Below, one piece after another: positions 12,481-23,469 of a stretch of 64,000 bases of DNA. Below the pieces are notes generated by a model, which was not told the origin of the DNA, ran no database searches, and saw nothing but the letters and a program-made list of their open reading frames with translations. Positions within the stretch are counted from its first letter, which is position 1, and each line of letters begins with the position of its first letter. The DNA comes from Benincasa hispida. Taxonomy: Eukaryota > Streptophyta > Magnoliopsida > Cucurbitales > Cucurbitaceae. The position numbers were made by a program, and so were the translations under genes. The stretch covers positions 52,314,860-52,378,859 of the forward strand of contig NC_052354.1 of NCBI RefSeq assembly GCF_009727055.1, written 5' to 3'.

Positions 12481-12589
12481 ACTGGAAAATCCCGATGTTG
12501 ACTGCAATGATCTGAAGTGAGTGCCGTATTTTCGGATGAGCATCTATTTCACATATAAGAACTACCTTGGTATGCAGACATCGTTAATT

Positions 12590-13860
12590 ATTTAGTCTGT
12601 GAACAATTTCCTGAAGATTACACCTATCATCAACAGAAGAAGCTCAAGAATAAATGCAGACACTATTATTGGGATGAGCCGATTCTGTACAAAAGAGGTG
12701 CAGACCAAATCATTCGATTATGCATCCCAGACGCTGCTCAACAACGTATATTATCGTGGTGCCATGATTCGCCATATGGAGGGCACTTGGAGGACAACAT
12801 ACTACAGCCAAAGTTTTACAAACTGGATTCTTCTGGCCTTCATTATTTAAGGATGCTGCTGACTACACAATGAAATGTGATCGGTGTCAATGCACCGACA
12901 ACATTTCATGGAAGAACGCAATGCCAATGAATACTATCTTGGAGCTAGAACTATTTGACGTATGGGGGATTGATTTCATGGGACTATTCCCTCCTTCAAA
13001 CGGTAAGCACTATATTCTATTAGTCGTTGACTATGTCTCCAAGTGGGTAGAGGCAATTGCATGCGCTGCAAGTGATGCGACAGTAGTCTCCCAGTTCCTG
13101 AAGAAAAATATTTTCACGCGTTTTGGAACTACCCGTGCTATCATAAGTGATGAAGGATCACACTTTGTCAACCACAATATAAATGAGCTGCTACGCAAGT
13201 ACAATATCCTCCACAAAGTGGCCACCGCATACCATCTGCAAACAAATGGCCAAGCTGAGGTGTCCAATTGAAAAATCAAATTGATACTCGAGAAGGTAGT
13301 CAAACCTTCGCGGAAGGATTGGGCAATGAAGCTTCTTGATATGCGTTATGGCATACCGAACCGCATTTAAAACACCTATAGGTAATGTCCCCACTATGCC
13401 GTTGGTAATTCGAAAAAGCGTTCACTTGGTCCTTGGAGCTGGAATTTATAAAGCATTGTAGACGCGGTCAAGAAAACTGAACTTTCGATTTAAGATAAGC
13501 AAGGGAAGCGCGACAAATGTTATTGGTCGAGGCTAAAAGAAGAATGGCCCAGTTAACAACGCATATGAAAATGCGAAAATTTTATAAGTTTGGCGACACC
13601 AGCGCTGACATGATCACGCCATATGCAGGCAAAAAACCTTCCAAGTCGGGCAGAAGGTCTTTTGCTTTTACAATTCACATATGCGACTCTTCCCGGGAAA
13701 GCTTTAAAGTCTCGTTGGTCCGGGACCGTTCATTAAATTCGACAAAGATATTTCTGCATAACGCGGTAGGATACAAATAACGACGGCACCAAAACATATC
13801 AAAGTCCATGGGCAGCGAGGTAAAGGCATACCATGGATAAGACTGACATCGTCAAGTCGA
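12590..13860 (+). pseudogene. Element A integrase remnant (Ty3/gypsy)
   Basis: The zinc-binding region is split over frames: CHDSPYGGH near 12755 and CDRCQC near 12876. The core follows in one open stretch (12870-13271) with WGIDFMGLFPPSNG, YVSKWVEAIACAASDA, ISDEGSHF and TNGQAEVSN, so all three acidic catalytic residues are present. A TGA follows VSN where an arginine codon (CGA) is expected. The C-terminal part is scrambled by indels up to about 13860, with traces of the GPF module near 13720. This is the best-preserved long domain of element A, but no full-length frame survives. Confidence 0.82.
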
Positions 13861-15227
13861 CTCCATGGAACTAAAAAATTTGAATAAAGAAGGAAGTAGG
13901 TGGTCCCTGCATTGTCAAATGATCGCAATTTCTCCGGGACGCAAGTTAAAACTTCAAGTCTTCAACTCTTTTCTCCATTACTCAGAATCTTCACTATCTT
14001 TTCAGCTATCTTTTCATTTTCCAGTACTAATTCAGGGAAAAAAACATCTTCTTTTGTTTAAAATAATTTGACCCTCTATTTGTTTTCCTTGCAATAATCG
14101 AGGCACTGGATTGCGGGAACGTACGCGAAGCAACACTCATCTTATTCCATCACCGCAACCCAACGAAGAATGATCGCCACAAAATGGATGCGTCAATACA
14201 ATGCGGGCAACAATGCTAATTTGGGGGTGTACTCTTCCTTATCTTGACTTCAAATTTTGCGCTATCACATTGCATATTATTTTTAAAATTTTATCACCGC
14301 ATCCTCCTTGATTACCGCAATCATATCACCAGTAGATAACTTTCGTAGTTTACCGCATGTTGTTCTTTGCCAAGCATGATTTCAATGATGAAAAATATGC
14401 TACTATCTCTTTCGTATATACTAGAGTCAACGTAAATCTTAGGATACTTACCTCATGAAATATTTCTCGAAGTTAGGGGTTTGTTAGCTTTCTTTCAAAC
14501 TCTCTTTACAACGCATTTTTTGACCATTACATGACTTATTTTAATCTTTTTGTAGTGAGGACATTGCCGCATTTTAAATTTAGGGGTGGGGTATTTGTTT
14601 CCGACCTTGCTACAAAAAAAAAAAAAACCAAAAAGATGATTTTTGAGAATAAAAACTCCACTGTCAACGCAATGGAAAACCCATGATTGATAAGAGTTAA
14701 GTTATGAAAGGAACTTGCCCGTAGTTGGATGTCTGCATGACACACGTGGGGGCAAGCCTAAACGAAAGTAAGTCACCAGGATCAACGTATAAATAAATGA
14801 CGCAACTCCACTGCCAAGATGGCATTAATTTAGTCTGAGAAAGAGTGCATTGCTCGTAGTTGGATGTCCGCATGATACCCATGGGGCCAAGCCAAAACGA
14901 AGGCAAGGCACTCGGATCGATGCAAGGTCAGAAAAAAATAGCAATGAAGAAAATTTTTTGTGCAAGGATAAATCATTTGACACCCCGGTGGGAAATTTTC
15001 TTTTTTGAAATAAATCATGCGATGTTCCGAAATTCAGTAAGGTCCTTTTGAAAGTTAAGCTTGCAATCCCTAAGTCTTAGAAGTATTTTAGGAAGAGATT
15101 TGAATAAGACTTAAGGAAATTCGGCATATGATTTGAACGAAGTATCCTTAAGAAATCTAGGGAAAGAACTTTGCGGCTAACTTGCTAAAGGAATCTTTAG
15201 CTTATGCTTAAGGACAAGCATTGTTTA
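13861..15227 (+). other. Element A 3' untranslated region
   Basis: Non-coding and AT-rich. It matches the C 3' region (3821-5061) in inverted orientation. It holds a direct duplication of the GTAGTTGGATGTCYGCATGA block (about 14710-14790 and 14850-14935), a second purine-rich TTTAGGGGTGGGG tract near 14580, and a poly(A) run at 14614. No env-like frame was found. Confidence 0.6.
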
Positions 15228-15239
15228 AATTTTGGGGTG
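15228..15239 (+). other. Polypurine tract of element A
   Basis: AAATTTTGGGGTG directly precedes the 3' LTR start TGATAAC at 15240, matching the position and form of the tract in element C. Confidence 0.75.
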
Positions 15240-16973
15240 TGATAACAGGCAGAAATGTACGTTATCATAGTGCTAAACCCTTAAACAATATTGGATTGCG
15301 TTGATGAAATATGTTAAATTGCGTCCATTAAGCATAAATTCTATAATATTGCGGTCGCATGCGTCCAATGCATTAGAGCAGTTGATCTTTATATTTTGTG
15401 CAGAATAATGCGTTAACACAATGCAAAGAATGCAATCATAGGAATACATTGGCCGAGCGCAACTTCACCACAAGACTTGCGTTGATCGTGCTCGCAAACA
15501 CAATGCAAAGAATGCGATCATAGGAATACATTGGCCAAGCGCAACTTCACCGCAAGACTTTGCATTGATCGTGCTCGCAAACATTCACTCAAGAAGAATC
15601 ACCGCAACATGGTGGTCGCATCCGGACGAAAGGACAATTAAGATCGATGGGACAGAAAGCTGACGGCAGTCAGATCCAAATTAAGTTGACAGCCGATAAC
15701 GGTCACAAAGTACATCCAGCTTTATCGGTGACAATTATCTGGCATCAGTTAGGAGTTCAAGCTGTCCCATCTGTAAAACCAGGAGAGAGAAGCCGCCTTT
15801 CACCTTTGATACCCTATAAATACCAAGTGCATTCTTCAGAAAAAGGGTTAAGCAGCCGATTACTTCACATCACCTTATAAGTTCATATCTCTGTTCATAG
15901 TTTTCTTTTCCATTTTACGGCGGAGCTAGAGAAGAGTGGTGATGCCGGAGATCATCCAAGGCTATTCAAGAGAGAACCTTGGGGCGTAAGAGCAAAGAGT
16001 GGGTTAACTCTCGTAAAAGCGAGAATATCTTTAGAGCACGATTAGAATAGTGTAGCGCCTGGTGGCAAGAAATTGCTCCAGGCTCTTTACTATACTTGCA
16101 TTATCATTCTATACTTCAACTTATATCTATTCAATGGAAGTTCTATTTCTACATCTGCTCATTCTCTTAACACGCATGAGTATCTAAACTAATTGAATAG
16201 GTTGAGAGGAACTAAGCTAACATGATCTAGGAAGTTCATTGCTTGCGATTATCTTGTTTTATGTTGTGCAAATTACCCCTTTAGAGTTACTCGAGAGAGA
16301 ATCTAAAGAAAGAACCTAATGTCTCGAGAGAGCTAGGTTAAAATCTGGTCTCAAAAGAGCGAGATTAGACTTGCATAAACAAGAGATAGGGACTAAGAGA
16401 TAAGCTCTATTTGTCAACTTGCATCGTATTGCATCCTAGGAATAAGAATGATGTTATGTGATCGCATATTTGTGTGAATGTCATATTGTCATCGCATAAA
16501 TAGAGATAAGGGTTTATGTGTAAACCTTGTAGACTTATCGCATATTTATTGCATGCGTTCTAGCCTTAGAAGCCGTGGCATTCATGTCGAGAGGTGGTTT
16601 ACGATTGTATGCATGTTGCATGATCGCAAAGCATGAACGCATCTTAAGGAGTGTTAGCCGAAATCCTTCTCAACCCGTTCACCGTATATTCATCGTATTT
16701 CCCGTTTACCAACTCTTTTCAAACTCTGCCACATTTATTATTATTTTCATCAACGCAACAACCACCCAACACTTGTTTATTTCACTGGTTACCGCAAGTT
16801 TTCATAAAAATCTCCAACGCAACTATTTTCACAAGTCCCTCTGTTTGACCCTGGACTTACCAGGAAACTCAGAGGAATTTACACTTGGATTCCGTTGGGC
16901 AAACTTGAGTGCACAACGCTATCCATCGACACATATCATCCATATTTTCCACACCTCATAAATCTAAGCATTA
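15240..16973 (+). repeat. Element A 3' LTR
   Basis: It starts TGATAACAGGCAGAAATG after the purine tract and ends AAGCATTA, against AAGCATCA in the 5' LTR (one C to T change). An 82-bp unit is tandemly duplicated at 15418-15582 and is single in the 5' LTR. A 12-base insertion is also seen near 16545. Confidence 0.86.
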
Positions 16974-16978
16974 GTACT
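16974..16978. other. Right target duplication of element A (GTACT)
   Basis: It follows the A 3' LTR and pairs with ATACT at 6878-6882. Sequence continuing rightward resumes element B's LTR at the point where it stopped at 6882. Confidence 0.65.
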
Positions 16979-17834
16979 CAAACTAATTTATAAAAATGGA
17001 ATTTTCTTCTCTATATTTGTTCACTCTCTGTTATTTACACATGAGTAGCTAAATCAGTTGAATGGGTTGAGAAACATTTAGCTAGCACAACTTGGAAATC
17101 TTCATTCTTTGCGATTATCTTGTATTATGTATGCTTCATTTGTCCATTAGAGATACTCGGGAGGGTAGTCTAAGGACAGGATCTAGACTTGGGAAGGTCA
17201 GGTTAGAATCTAGGATCGGGAGAGTCAGATTAGAATACATAATACAAGAGATGGGAGCTTAGGAATGAGCACTATTTGTTATTAACGCATCGCATGCATC
17301 TTAGATAGGATATGATTGTATGTGGTCATCTTGCTTTCATGTATTTTACATCATTGCATAGGACAAGAGTAGAGACTTAGGAATAAGCTCTATGGACACT
17401 TTTGCATTCAACACATGCGTCATAGACTTAGAAGCATCGCATTTTCATTAGAAAATGACTTGTTGTGTATGGTTGTAACATGATCGTTTAGTCTGACGCA
17501 TTCCCAAGTAACGCTAGCTAAAGATCTTCTCAACCCGTTCATCGCATACTCATTGTATCTATCACACAACTGCTTTTTCTCAAATCTGCCGCATTTGTTT
17601 ATTTTCTCATTAACGCAATCAACAATAAAAAAACAATTTATTTACTCGGTTACCACAAGGTTTTCATAGAAATTACCAACGCAATCTGTTTTCACAAGTC
17701 CCTGTGTTTGACCCTAGACTTACTAGGAAACTCAGAGGAATTTACACTTGGATTCCGCTGGGGAAACTTGAGTGCACAACGCAATTCCATCAATGCATAT
17801 CATCCATATTTTCACTTCATAAAATCAAGCATCA
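16979..17834 (+). repeat. Element B 5' LTR, right part
   Basis: It continues the LTR broken at 6882: the course from CAAACTAATTTATAAAAATGG to the terminal AAGCATCA at 17834 parallels the second half of the other family LTRs. Six bases (AGTTTT) separate it from the primer site, as in element A. Confidence 0.83.
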
Positions 17835-17840
17835 AGTTTT

Positions 17841-17858
17841 TGGCGCCGTTGCCGGGGA
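17841..17858 (+). other. Primer binding site of element B (tRNA-Asp)
   Basis: TGGCGCCGTTGCCGGGGA is, as I recall the tRNA, an exact 18-base complement of the 3' end of plant tRNA-Asp including the CCA tail. It would prime minus-strand cDNA synthesis. Confidence 0.88.
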
Positions 17859-17917
17859 CTTAGGCAAAATAGAGTGCTAACGGTAATTTTTATGATTTCT
17901 TTGCAGACTCTCAATCT

Positions 17918-19094
17918 ATGGCAAATTACAACCCGGAGATTGAGAGGTCTTTTAGACAAAGATTGAGAGACCGCCAACAGCAACTACAGTTAGATAAAGA
18001 AGAGATGGCGAAGCAACCTGAAAATGGAGCACCAAATGATAACAATGTCATGGTGAATCCAATTTTGTTGGCAAAAGATCGCAATAGGCCCATTAGGGAC
18101 TATGCATCGCCAAACTTCTATGATTTCTCCCAAGGAATCATGAGGCCTGCCCTCGACGGAAGCAGATTCGAAATAAAACCGGTGATGCTACAGATGATCA
18201 AGACTGCAAGTCAATTCGGAGGAAGGCATGGCGAGGATCCACACGCCCACCTCCGAAGTTTTATTGAAATCTATAATACTTTTGTGTTCCCGAACATCTC
18301 TACCAAAGAAGTTTGACTAACGTTGTTCCCATTTTCTCTCTGTGATCAGGCTAGGAAATGTGCATATTCTCTCGAGCCAGGAGGGAACAGGTAGTGGAGA
18401 AATTTATGAAGTATTTTCCACCTACCGAGAACGTCAGACGAAGGAAACTGATTACAAATTTTGAACAAGACATGGACGAATCGCTCAGCGATGCTTAGGC
18501 GAGGTTTAAGAGGTTGGTCTGAGACTGTCCACACAATGGGTTTTCAGACTGTCTTCAAATGGAGATTTTCTATCATGGTTTGACTCCTGCTTTGTAGACC
18601 ACTGCCAATACGACAGCCGCTTGTGGTCTGCTTGATAAAATGTATGATGAGGCAAAGAATATCTTGGATCGCATCTCTAAGAACCATGAAGATTGGAGAG
18701 TGTGTGAAAAGAGATTGAGACTCAAAGACAATGACGCAAATAATGGTGTTATTGCTTCATTACAAAACCAGATGATCGCAATGATGAATTTAATCCAAAG
18801 AATTGCGATCAGCAGCCCAACACCACAAACTGGGCAAATCAACACAATCAGTCAAAACACTACAAGGTGTGCGACTTGTGGTGATGGGCACGCGATGGAA
18901 GATTCCCCGCAAAATCCACAATCTGTATACTTTGTAAAGAATAACCTTTTTTCGACTACCTACAACTCCGGTTGGAGAAACCACCCCAATTTTGCTTGGA
19001 AGAATCAACAACAAAATTTCCAACCTGTGGCGCAGAAAGAAGGGCCACCAGGATTCTTCCTACGCAACAACGGTCAAACAAGCAATCAAGCAAG
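17918..19094 (+). pseudogene. Element B gag remnant
   Basis: The frame opens with MANYNPEIERSFRQRLRDRQ 60 bases after the primer site and stays open to a TGA at 18314-18316, where element A has CGA, so this is a CpG-type mutation. Recognisable parts further on are LFPFSLCDQARK, an in-frame stretch 18640-19092 with NHEDWRVCEKRLRLKDN, and a zinc-knuckle-like CATCGDGHAMEDSP in which the last cysteine is serine. Gag would form the particle. The coding sequence ends abruptly at about 19094 where the minus-strand LTR of element C begins, so the whole pol of B is missing. Confidence 0.78.
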
Positions 19095-20753
19095 GAAATT
19101 GCGGTGATGAAAAATGCGTTATGCAACAAGTTTTCTCAGTAGAGCCCAAGTATAAATCCTACTGAGTTTCCTGGCAAGTCTAGGGTCGAACTCAGGGACT
19201 AAGGAAAACAATATGCGGCAATAATTTTTAAGATGACTTTGCGGTGACCAATAAATTAAAGAGTTGTTGGGTTGTTGTTTCCAATGTAAAATGTATGCGG
19301 CAGAGTTAAGAAAAGAGTTAATAATACAGAAGATGCGATGAATATGCGGGGAACGGGTTGAGAAGGGGTTTATCTAACACTTCCTAAGATTGCGTTCATG
19401 TTATGCGATTATGCAATACACATACAATAGCAAATCATCTCTCAATGCAAATGCTACGCTCTAGTTTTAGAACGCATGTGATATATGCGATGAAGTCTAT
19501 AGGACCTACACATAAGCCTCTATTCTTGTTTATACGATGACGAATGACATACACACATACAAAACGACCGCATAATACCATAACCTATCTCTAGGGTACA
19601 TGCGATGCATGTTAGCAAACATAGCTTATTTCTAAGTCCATATCTATTGCATATGTAGATCTAATCTTGCTCTCTCAAGTCTAGATTCTAACATAGCTCT
19701 CTCAAGTCTTAGGTTCTTTCTTTAGACTCTCTCTCGAGTAGCTCTAAAGGGGTGTTGGGCACAACATAAGACAAGATGATTGCATGCAATGAAAATCCTA
19801 GGTCATGTTAGCTAAGTTCTTCTCAACCCATTCGATAAATTTAGCTACTCATGCGTACTTTTAAAAGACTGAACAGATGTAGATAAGCAAGTTCTATTTT
19901 ATAGATATAGAATTGAAATACAGAATAACAATGCGGAATAAGAATAAAGAGCCCGTTAGCAATCTCTTGCTTCCCAAGGCTTTTTACACTGTTCTTCTCT
20001 ACTCTACTCAAAAGATAATCTTACTCTTGCAAGAGTCGGCCCTCTCTCTGCTTTTCCACGCCTTCTGGATTCTCTCTCGAGTTGACTAAAGCGATCTTTC
20101 GGCATCTCTTCCCTTCTCTCGCTCCGCCTTCTAAGTAAAAGAAAAACTATGAACCAGGCTACTTCTATCTAAGGGAAAATTATCTAACTGTCGAACTACT
20201 TCACTAAAGGTGGCCTCTGGTATTTATAGAGCTTCGGGGTGAAAGGCTTCTTCTCTCTTATGATTGCACTGATGGGATGGCATTAATTTTCTGTCTGATA
20301 CGCCGAATATTTGTCACCGAATAGTTGAGTGTACTTGCTACAGTAGTTCGTTAACGGCTTGTCAACTTAATTCGGAATCGACCGTCACCAACTTTCTGTC
20401 CCATCGTGATTTATTACACTTTTCACCCAAGGCGTCCACCAAGTTGCACCGGCTCTATGCAGTAACCTTCTTGAGCAGATATTTGTGAGCGTAAATGACC
20501 GCATAGCCTTGCGTTAATGCAATCTTTTGATGCGCTCGGCCGTTGATTTCTTTGGATCACATTTTTCGCCTTGCGTCAACGCATATTCTACATAAAAATA
20601 CATAAGTTAAGTGTTTTAATGCAATGGACGCATGCGACCGCAATATTGTGAATTTAATGCTTGTTGGACGCAATCTTATATATTTTTATTAATGCAAACC
20701 TGCATTATTTAATAACTTAGTACTATAATAAAGTGCATTTCTGCTCGTTATCA
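19095..20753 (-). repeat. Element C 5' LTR, truncated at its 3' end
   Basis: On the minus strand it starts TGATAACGAGCAGAAATGCA at 20753 and parallels the C 3' LTR (2091-3807). Its inner end stops about 75 bp short of the expected LTR terminus and joins the gag of element B. No primer site follows. The flank GACAT at 20754-20758 pairs with GATAT at 2086-2090. Confidence 0.82.
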
Positions 20754-20859
20754 GACATACTTGGTGATGACGAAGGATCCGTTATTGGCCCATAGGGACA
20801 TTCTGGATTTACATTGTAAGTCAATCTACATAACCCAAAACATAGGGTCTGATATTAAC

Positions 20860-23088
20860 TGTAATGACCCGAATTTCTAAGACTTATACTACACCATTAC
20901 TACATGCAAGCATAAATCTAAAAACAACTCTCTTATAAATTTTAACTAAAACCAAAAGAATTTTTATTAAATAAATAATTTTTGTAAAATTTAAGTAACT
21001 AAAAATCTTTGATCGAGGTACCCCTAAAATATAAGGTGAAAATGAATTTCATGAAGCTTCACAAATAGAAATTTCAAACAATGGAACTCTAAGTTCAAAC
21101 ATTAAAACTGGAATTTAAAACATTAAAACATGAAAACATGAGCGAAACATATCTCTAGTCCCAATGGAACAGTCACAAATTCCTTCTGTCATTTGTCAGT
21201 ATGTCCTTGCTCTTACCTGAAAACATAACGTAAGAAAGGATGAGTATAAAATACTCAGTAAGTAACACCATTATTAGGGTCAGACTAAGTATTTATGTCT
21301 AATAAATGCAACATTCTAGTGGAACATGCAAAAATCTTTACTTATCATGGATAGTCATCTTATGAATAATTTAACCCGGTCTACCATCAATGAGTTGTAC
21401 ACACAAAACTCTGGTGAAATCTCGAAGGAGATCACTAATCTTTGGTGAATCTCGAAGGGGAAATTAACCTTTGGTGAATCCCGTAGGAAACATAAACCTC
21501 TGGTGAAATCCCGAAGGAGACACTAACCTCTGGTGAATCCCGTAAGAAACATAAACCTCTGGTGAAATCCCGAAGGAGATCACTAACCTCTGGTTAAATC
21601 CTGAAGAAGATCACTAAACTCTAGTGAATCTCAAAGGAAACATGATTCTCTGGTGAAATCTCAAACGAGATCACTAACCTCTGGTGAATTCCGAGAGAAA
21701 CACAAACCTCTAGTGAAATCCCGAAGGAGATCACAAACCTCTGGTGGGTACATGACTATAGGTAGGGGCAACTATCACTAACATAAATGTCATGCATCAT
21801 AAAACAGAGTTCCACACATGAATCATGACATAAATCTCATACATCCTCATACATGTCAAATAAGATCCAGTTCATGCTCATACATTCTTGTAAAATATTT
21901 TATAAAACAAGATCATGCTCATACTTATCACATACTTCTAACAAAACAGTCATATGTTCATATTTCCTTTCTAACCAGGTATCATGATTCATACAGTCTT
22001 AGAACCATCAAAATCATCCTTAATTTTATCGCCCAACATGAAGGCAATTCCAGTAGTAAGATTACTTACCTTGAGCTTGAGCTAGATAAAACTCTACATG
22101 CAATCTACCTTCCTTATCTAACTTCTAGGAATGCTTGTTAAAAAGAAGGTTGTCTTTCTCAAAGAACTAAATATGTTTAGAAGCTTCTAAGAGTAATTTC
22201 TTCACCACAAAAAGGAAAGCGAGACGGCTAAAAAAAGTGAAAGTAACAGGGATTTTTCTTTATAATTGACCTCCTCTGGAATGAAGTGCATGATTATATT
22301 TATAGAGGAAAAATAATCTTAATCTTAAATTATTTGGGATTCCGTAACTTGAGGTAGTAGATTAATTAAAGTAGTAGATAGATTAGGTTTTCTTTTTTAA
22401 TATAACACTTTATCTAATTAGGAATCTATTTTTTTAAAAAATCAATGATTACAGTATTAGATAGATTAGGTTTTTTTTTTTTTAATAAGACATTTTCTCT
22501 AATTAGAAAATCCATATTTTTAATTAATTAGACAATCCATAATTTAATTAATTTGAGAATTCATATTCTAATTGAATTAGAAATTTCACAATATGATGAA
22601 ATTAGAAATTTCATAACCTAATTAATTCAAATTAAATCCAAATTTCTTTTATCAACTCAATTTAAATTAATCATCTTCTCTAATTTTGACCCAAACTCCA
22701 AAAAGAGAATAACATTTAAAACCACAATTTCCCCTTTTCCTTCTTAAATTTCAAATTCTTTCTAATTTCCAAAATCCTAATTCTTTTCATTTTTTTTTAT
22801 TCTCAAATCTTTATCCAAAATAATCTAAAAATTCCAAATCTCTTATCAAATTAATCTCAAACCAATTAACTTAATTTTGGCTCCAAAATCAAAATTAAAG
22901 CTATTATACAATCCAATAGTATAGTTGAGATAAATTATATCCTTCCAAATATTTAATCAATTTAAAATCACACTTCCTCCAAGTAAATTAATCCAGTTTT
23001 CCTTAAATTGAATTAAAATTCTAATTCTTTACAAATATCTTTTAAGTTAATTATCTTGTCTCCCAAATTAAATTTTTGGGACGTCACA
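20860..23088 (+). repeat. Solo LTR of another Ty3/gypsy-like family
   Basis: The 2.23 kb block begins TGTAATGACCCGAATTTC and ends TTTTTGGGACGTCACA. The ends are near inverted repeats (TGTAATGACCC against TGTGACGTCCC), a form common for plant gypsy LTRs. No coding sequence or primer site lies on either side, so it is probably a solo LTR. The flanks TTAAC and AAAAA do not match, so the target duplication is lost or the ends are misplaced. A minisatellite lies at 21409-21746 and the 3' third is strongly AT-rich. Confidence 0.6.
21409..21746 (+). repeat. Minisatellite, about 29-31 bp units, 11 full copies
   Basis: Units begin CTCTGGTGAA and alternate loosely between a 31-base form (CTCTGGTGAAATCCCGAAGG then AGATCACTAAC) and a 29-base form (CTCTGGTGAATCCCGTAGGA then AACATAAAC). 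I count 11 full units and one partial. The alternation points to expansion as a dimer of about 60 bp. It lies wholly inside the solo LTR. Confidence 0.9.
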
Positions 23089-23469
23089 AAAAAGAAAGTT
23101 TTATGTGATGTTATACAATAAGTTAATTTTATTTAGCAATAATGAAATGTATTGATATGCTCATTAAACTTACTTAAATTTACAAATTTATTATTTATTT
23201 AGATCCTTTAATTCGATGACATGTGAAGTTGAGAAAATTTGAACCTCCTTTGATGATCTGAGTCGAGAATATATGCATAAATCAAGAGTTATGTTCAAGT
23301 CGACAAATTCACAAACCTAATACTAACATACATATAAATGGAAAAATATATATATATGGTTTAATCTCAACAATATGTCGAAATAATCATTTTTTAAGTT
23401 CAACAATATAAAAAATAGAAATTTGAGCCTTTAACTTTATAAATAAATATATAATATATGACTTAATCA
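23089..23469. other. AT-rich spacer
   Basis: No reading frame, RNA gene or repeat was recognised. A short AT repeat lies near 23348. Confidence 0.4.

Larger units (their letters stand above)
6883..16973 (+). mobile_element. Element A: full-length, inactive Athila-like Ty3/gypsy retrotransposon
   Basis: About 10.1 kb with two LTRs in the same orientation (6883-8495 and 15240-16973), a tRNA-Asp primer site (8503-8520), gag, retropepsin, reverse transcriptase, RNase H and integrase regions in that order (about 8580-13860), a long 3' untranslated region and a polypurine tract (15228-15239). The order protease-RT-RNaseH-integrase is that of Ty3/gypsy. The tRNA-Asp primer site and 1.6-1.7 kb LTRs fit the Athila clade. 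All frames are broken by stops and frameshifts, and the RT active site is altered. It inserted into the 5' LTR of element B. Confidence 0.88.
2086..20758 (-). mobile_element. Element C: host Athila-like Ty3/gypsy element of a three-level nest
   Basis: A minus-strand LTR pair (3' LTR 2091-3807, 5' LTR 19095-20753) brackets the interval. The flanks are GATAT (2086-2090) and GACAT (20754-20758), which I read as one 5-bp target duplication with one change. Inside, reading leftward, come the remains of an integrase and a long 3' untranslated region ending in a purine tract. The gag and reverse transcriptase of C are missing: element B (plus strand) begins at 6075 and a deletion joins B's gag to C's 5' LTR at about 19095. 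The Athila-like assignment rests on the tRNA-Asp primer site of its sister elements A and B, the LTR length and the retropepsin DLGAS motif in A. Confidence 0.75.

Noticed and set aside
16560..16961. 128-codon frame in the 3' LTR of element A
   Set aside because: Same LTR segment as above; not a gene.
20860..23088. Minisatellite region considered as a CRISPR array
   Set aside because: Units are contiguous and diverged with no unique spacers, the DNA is plant nuclear, and no cas-like gene exists.
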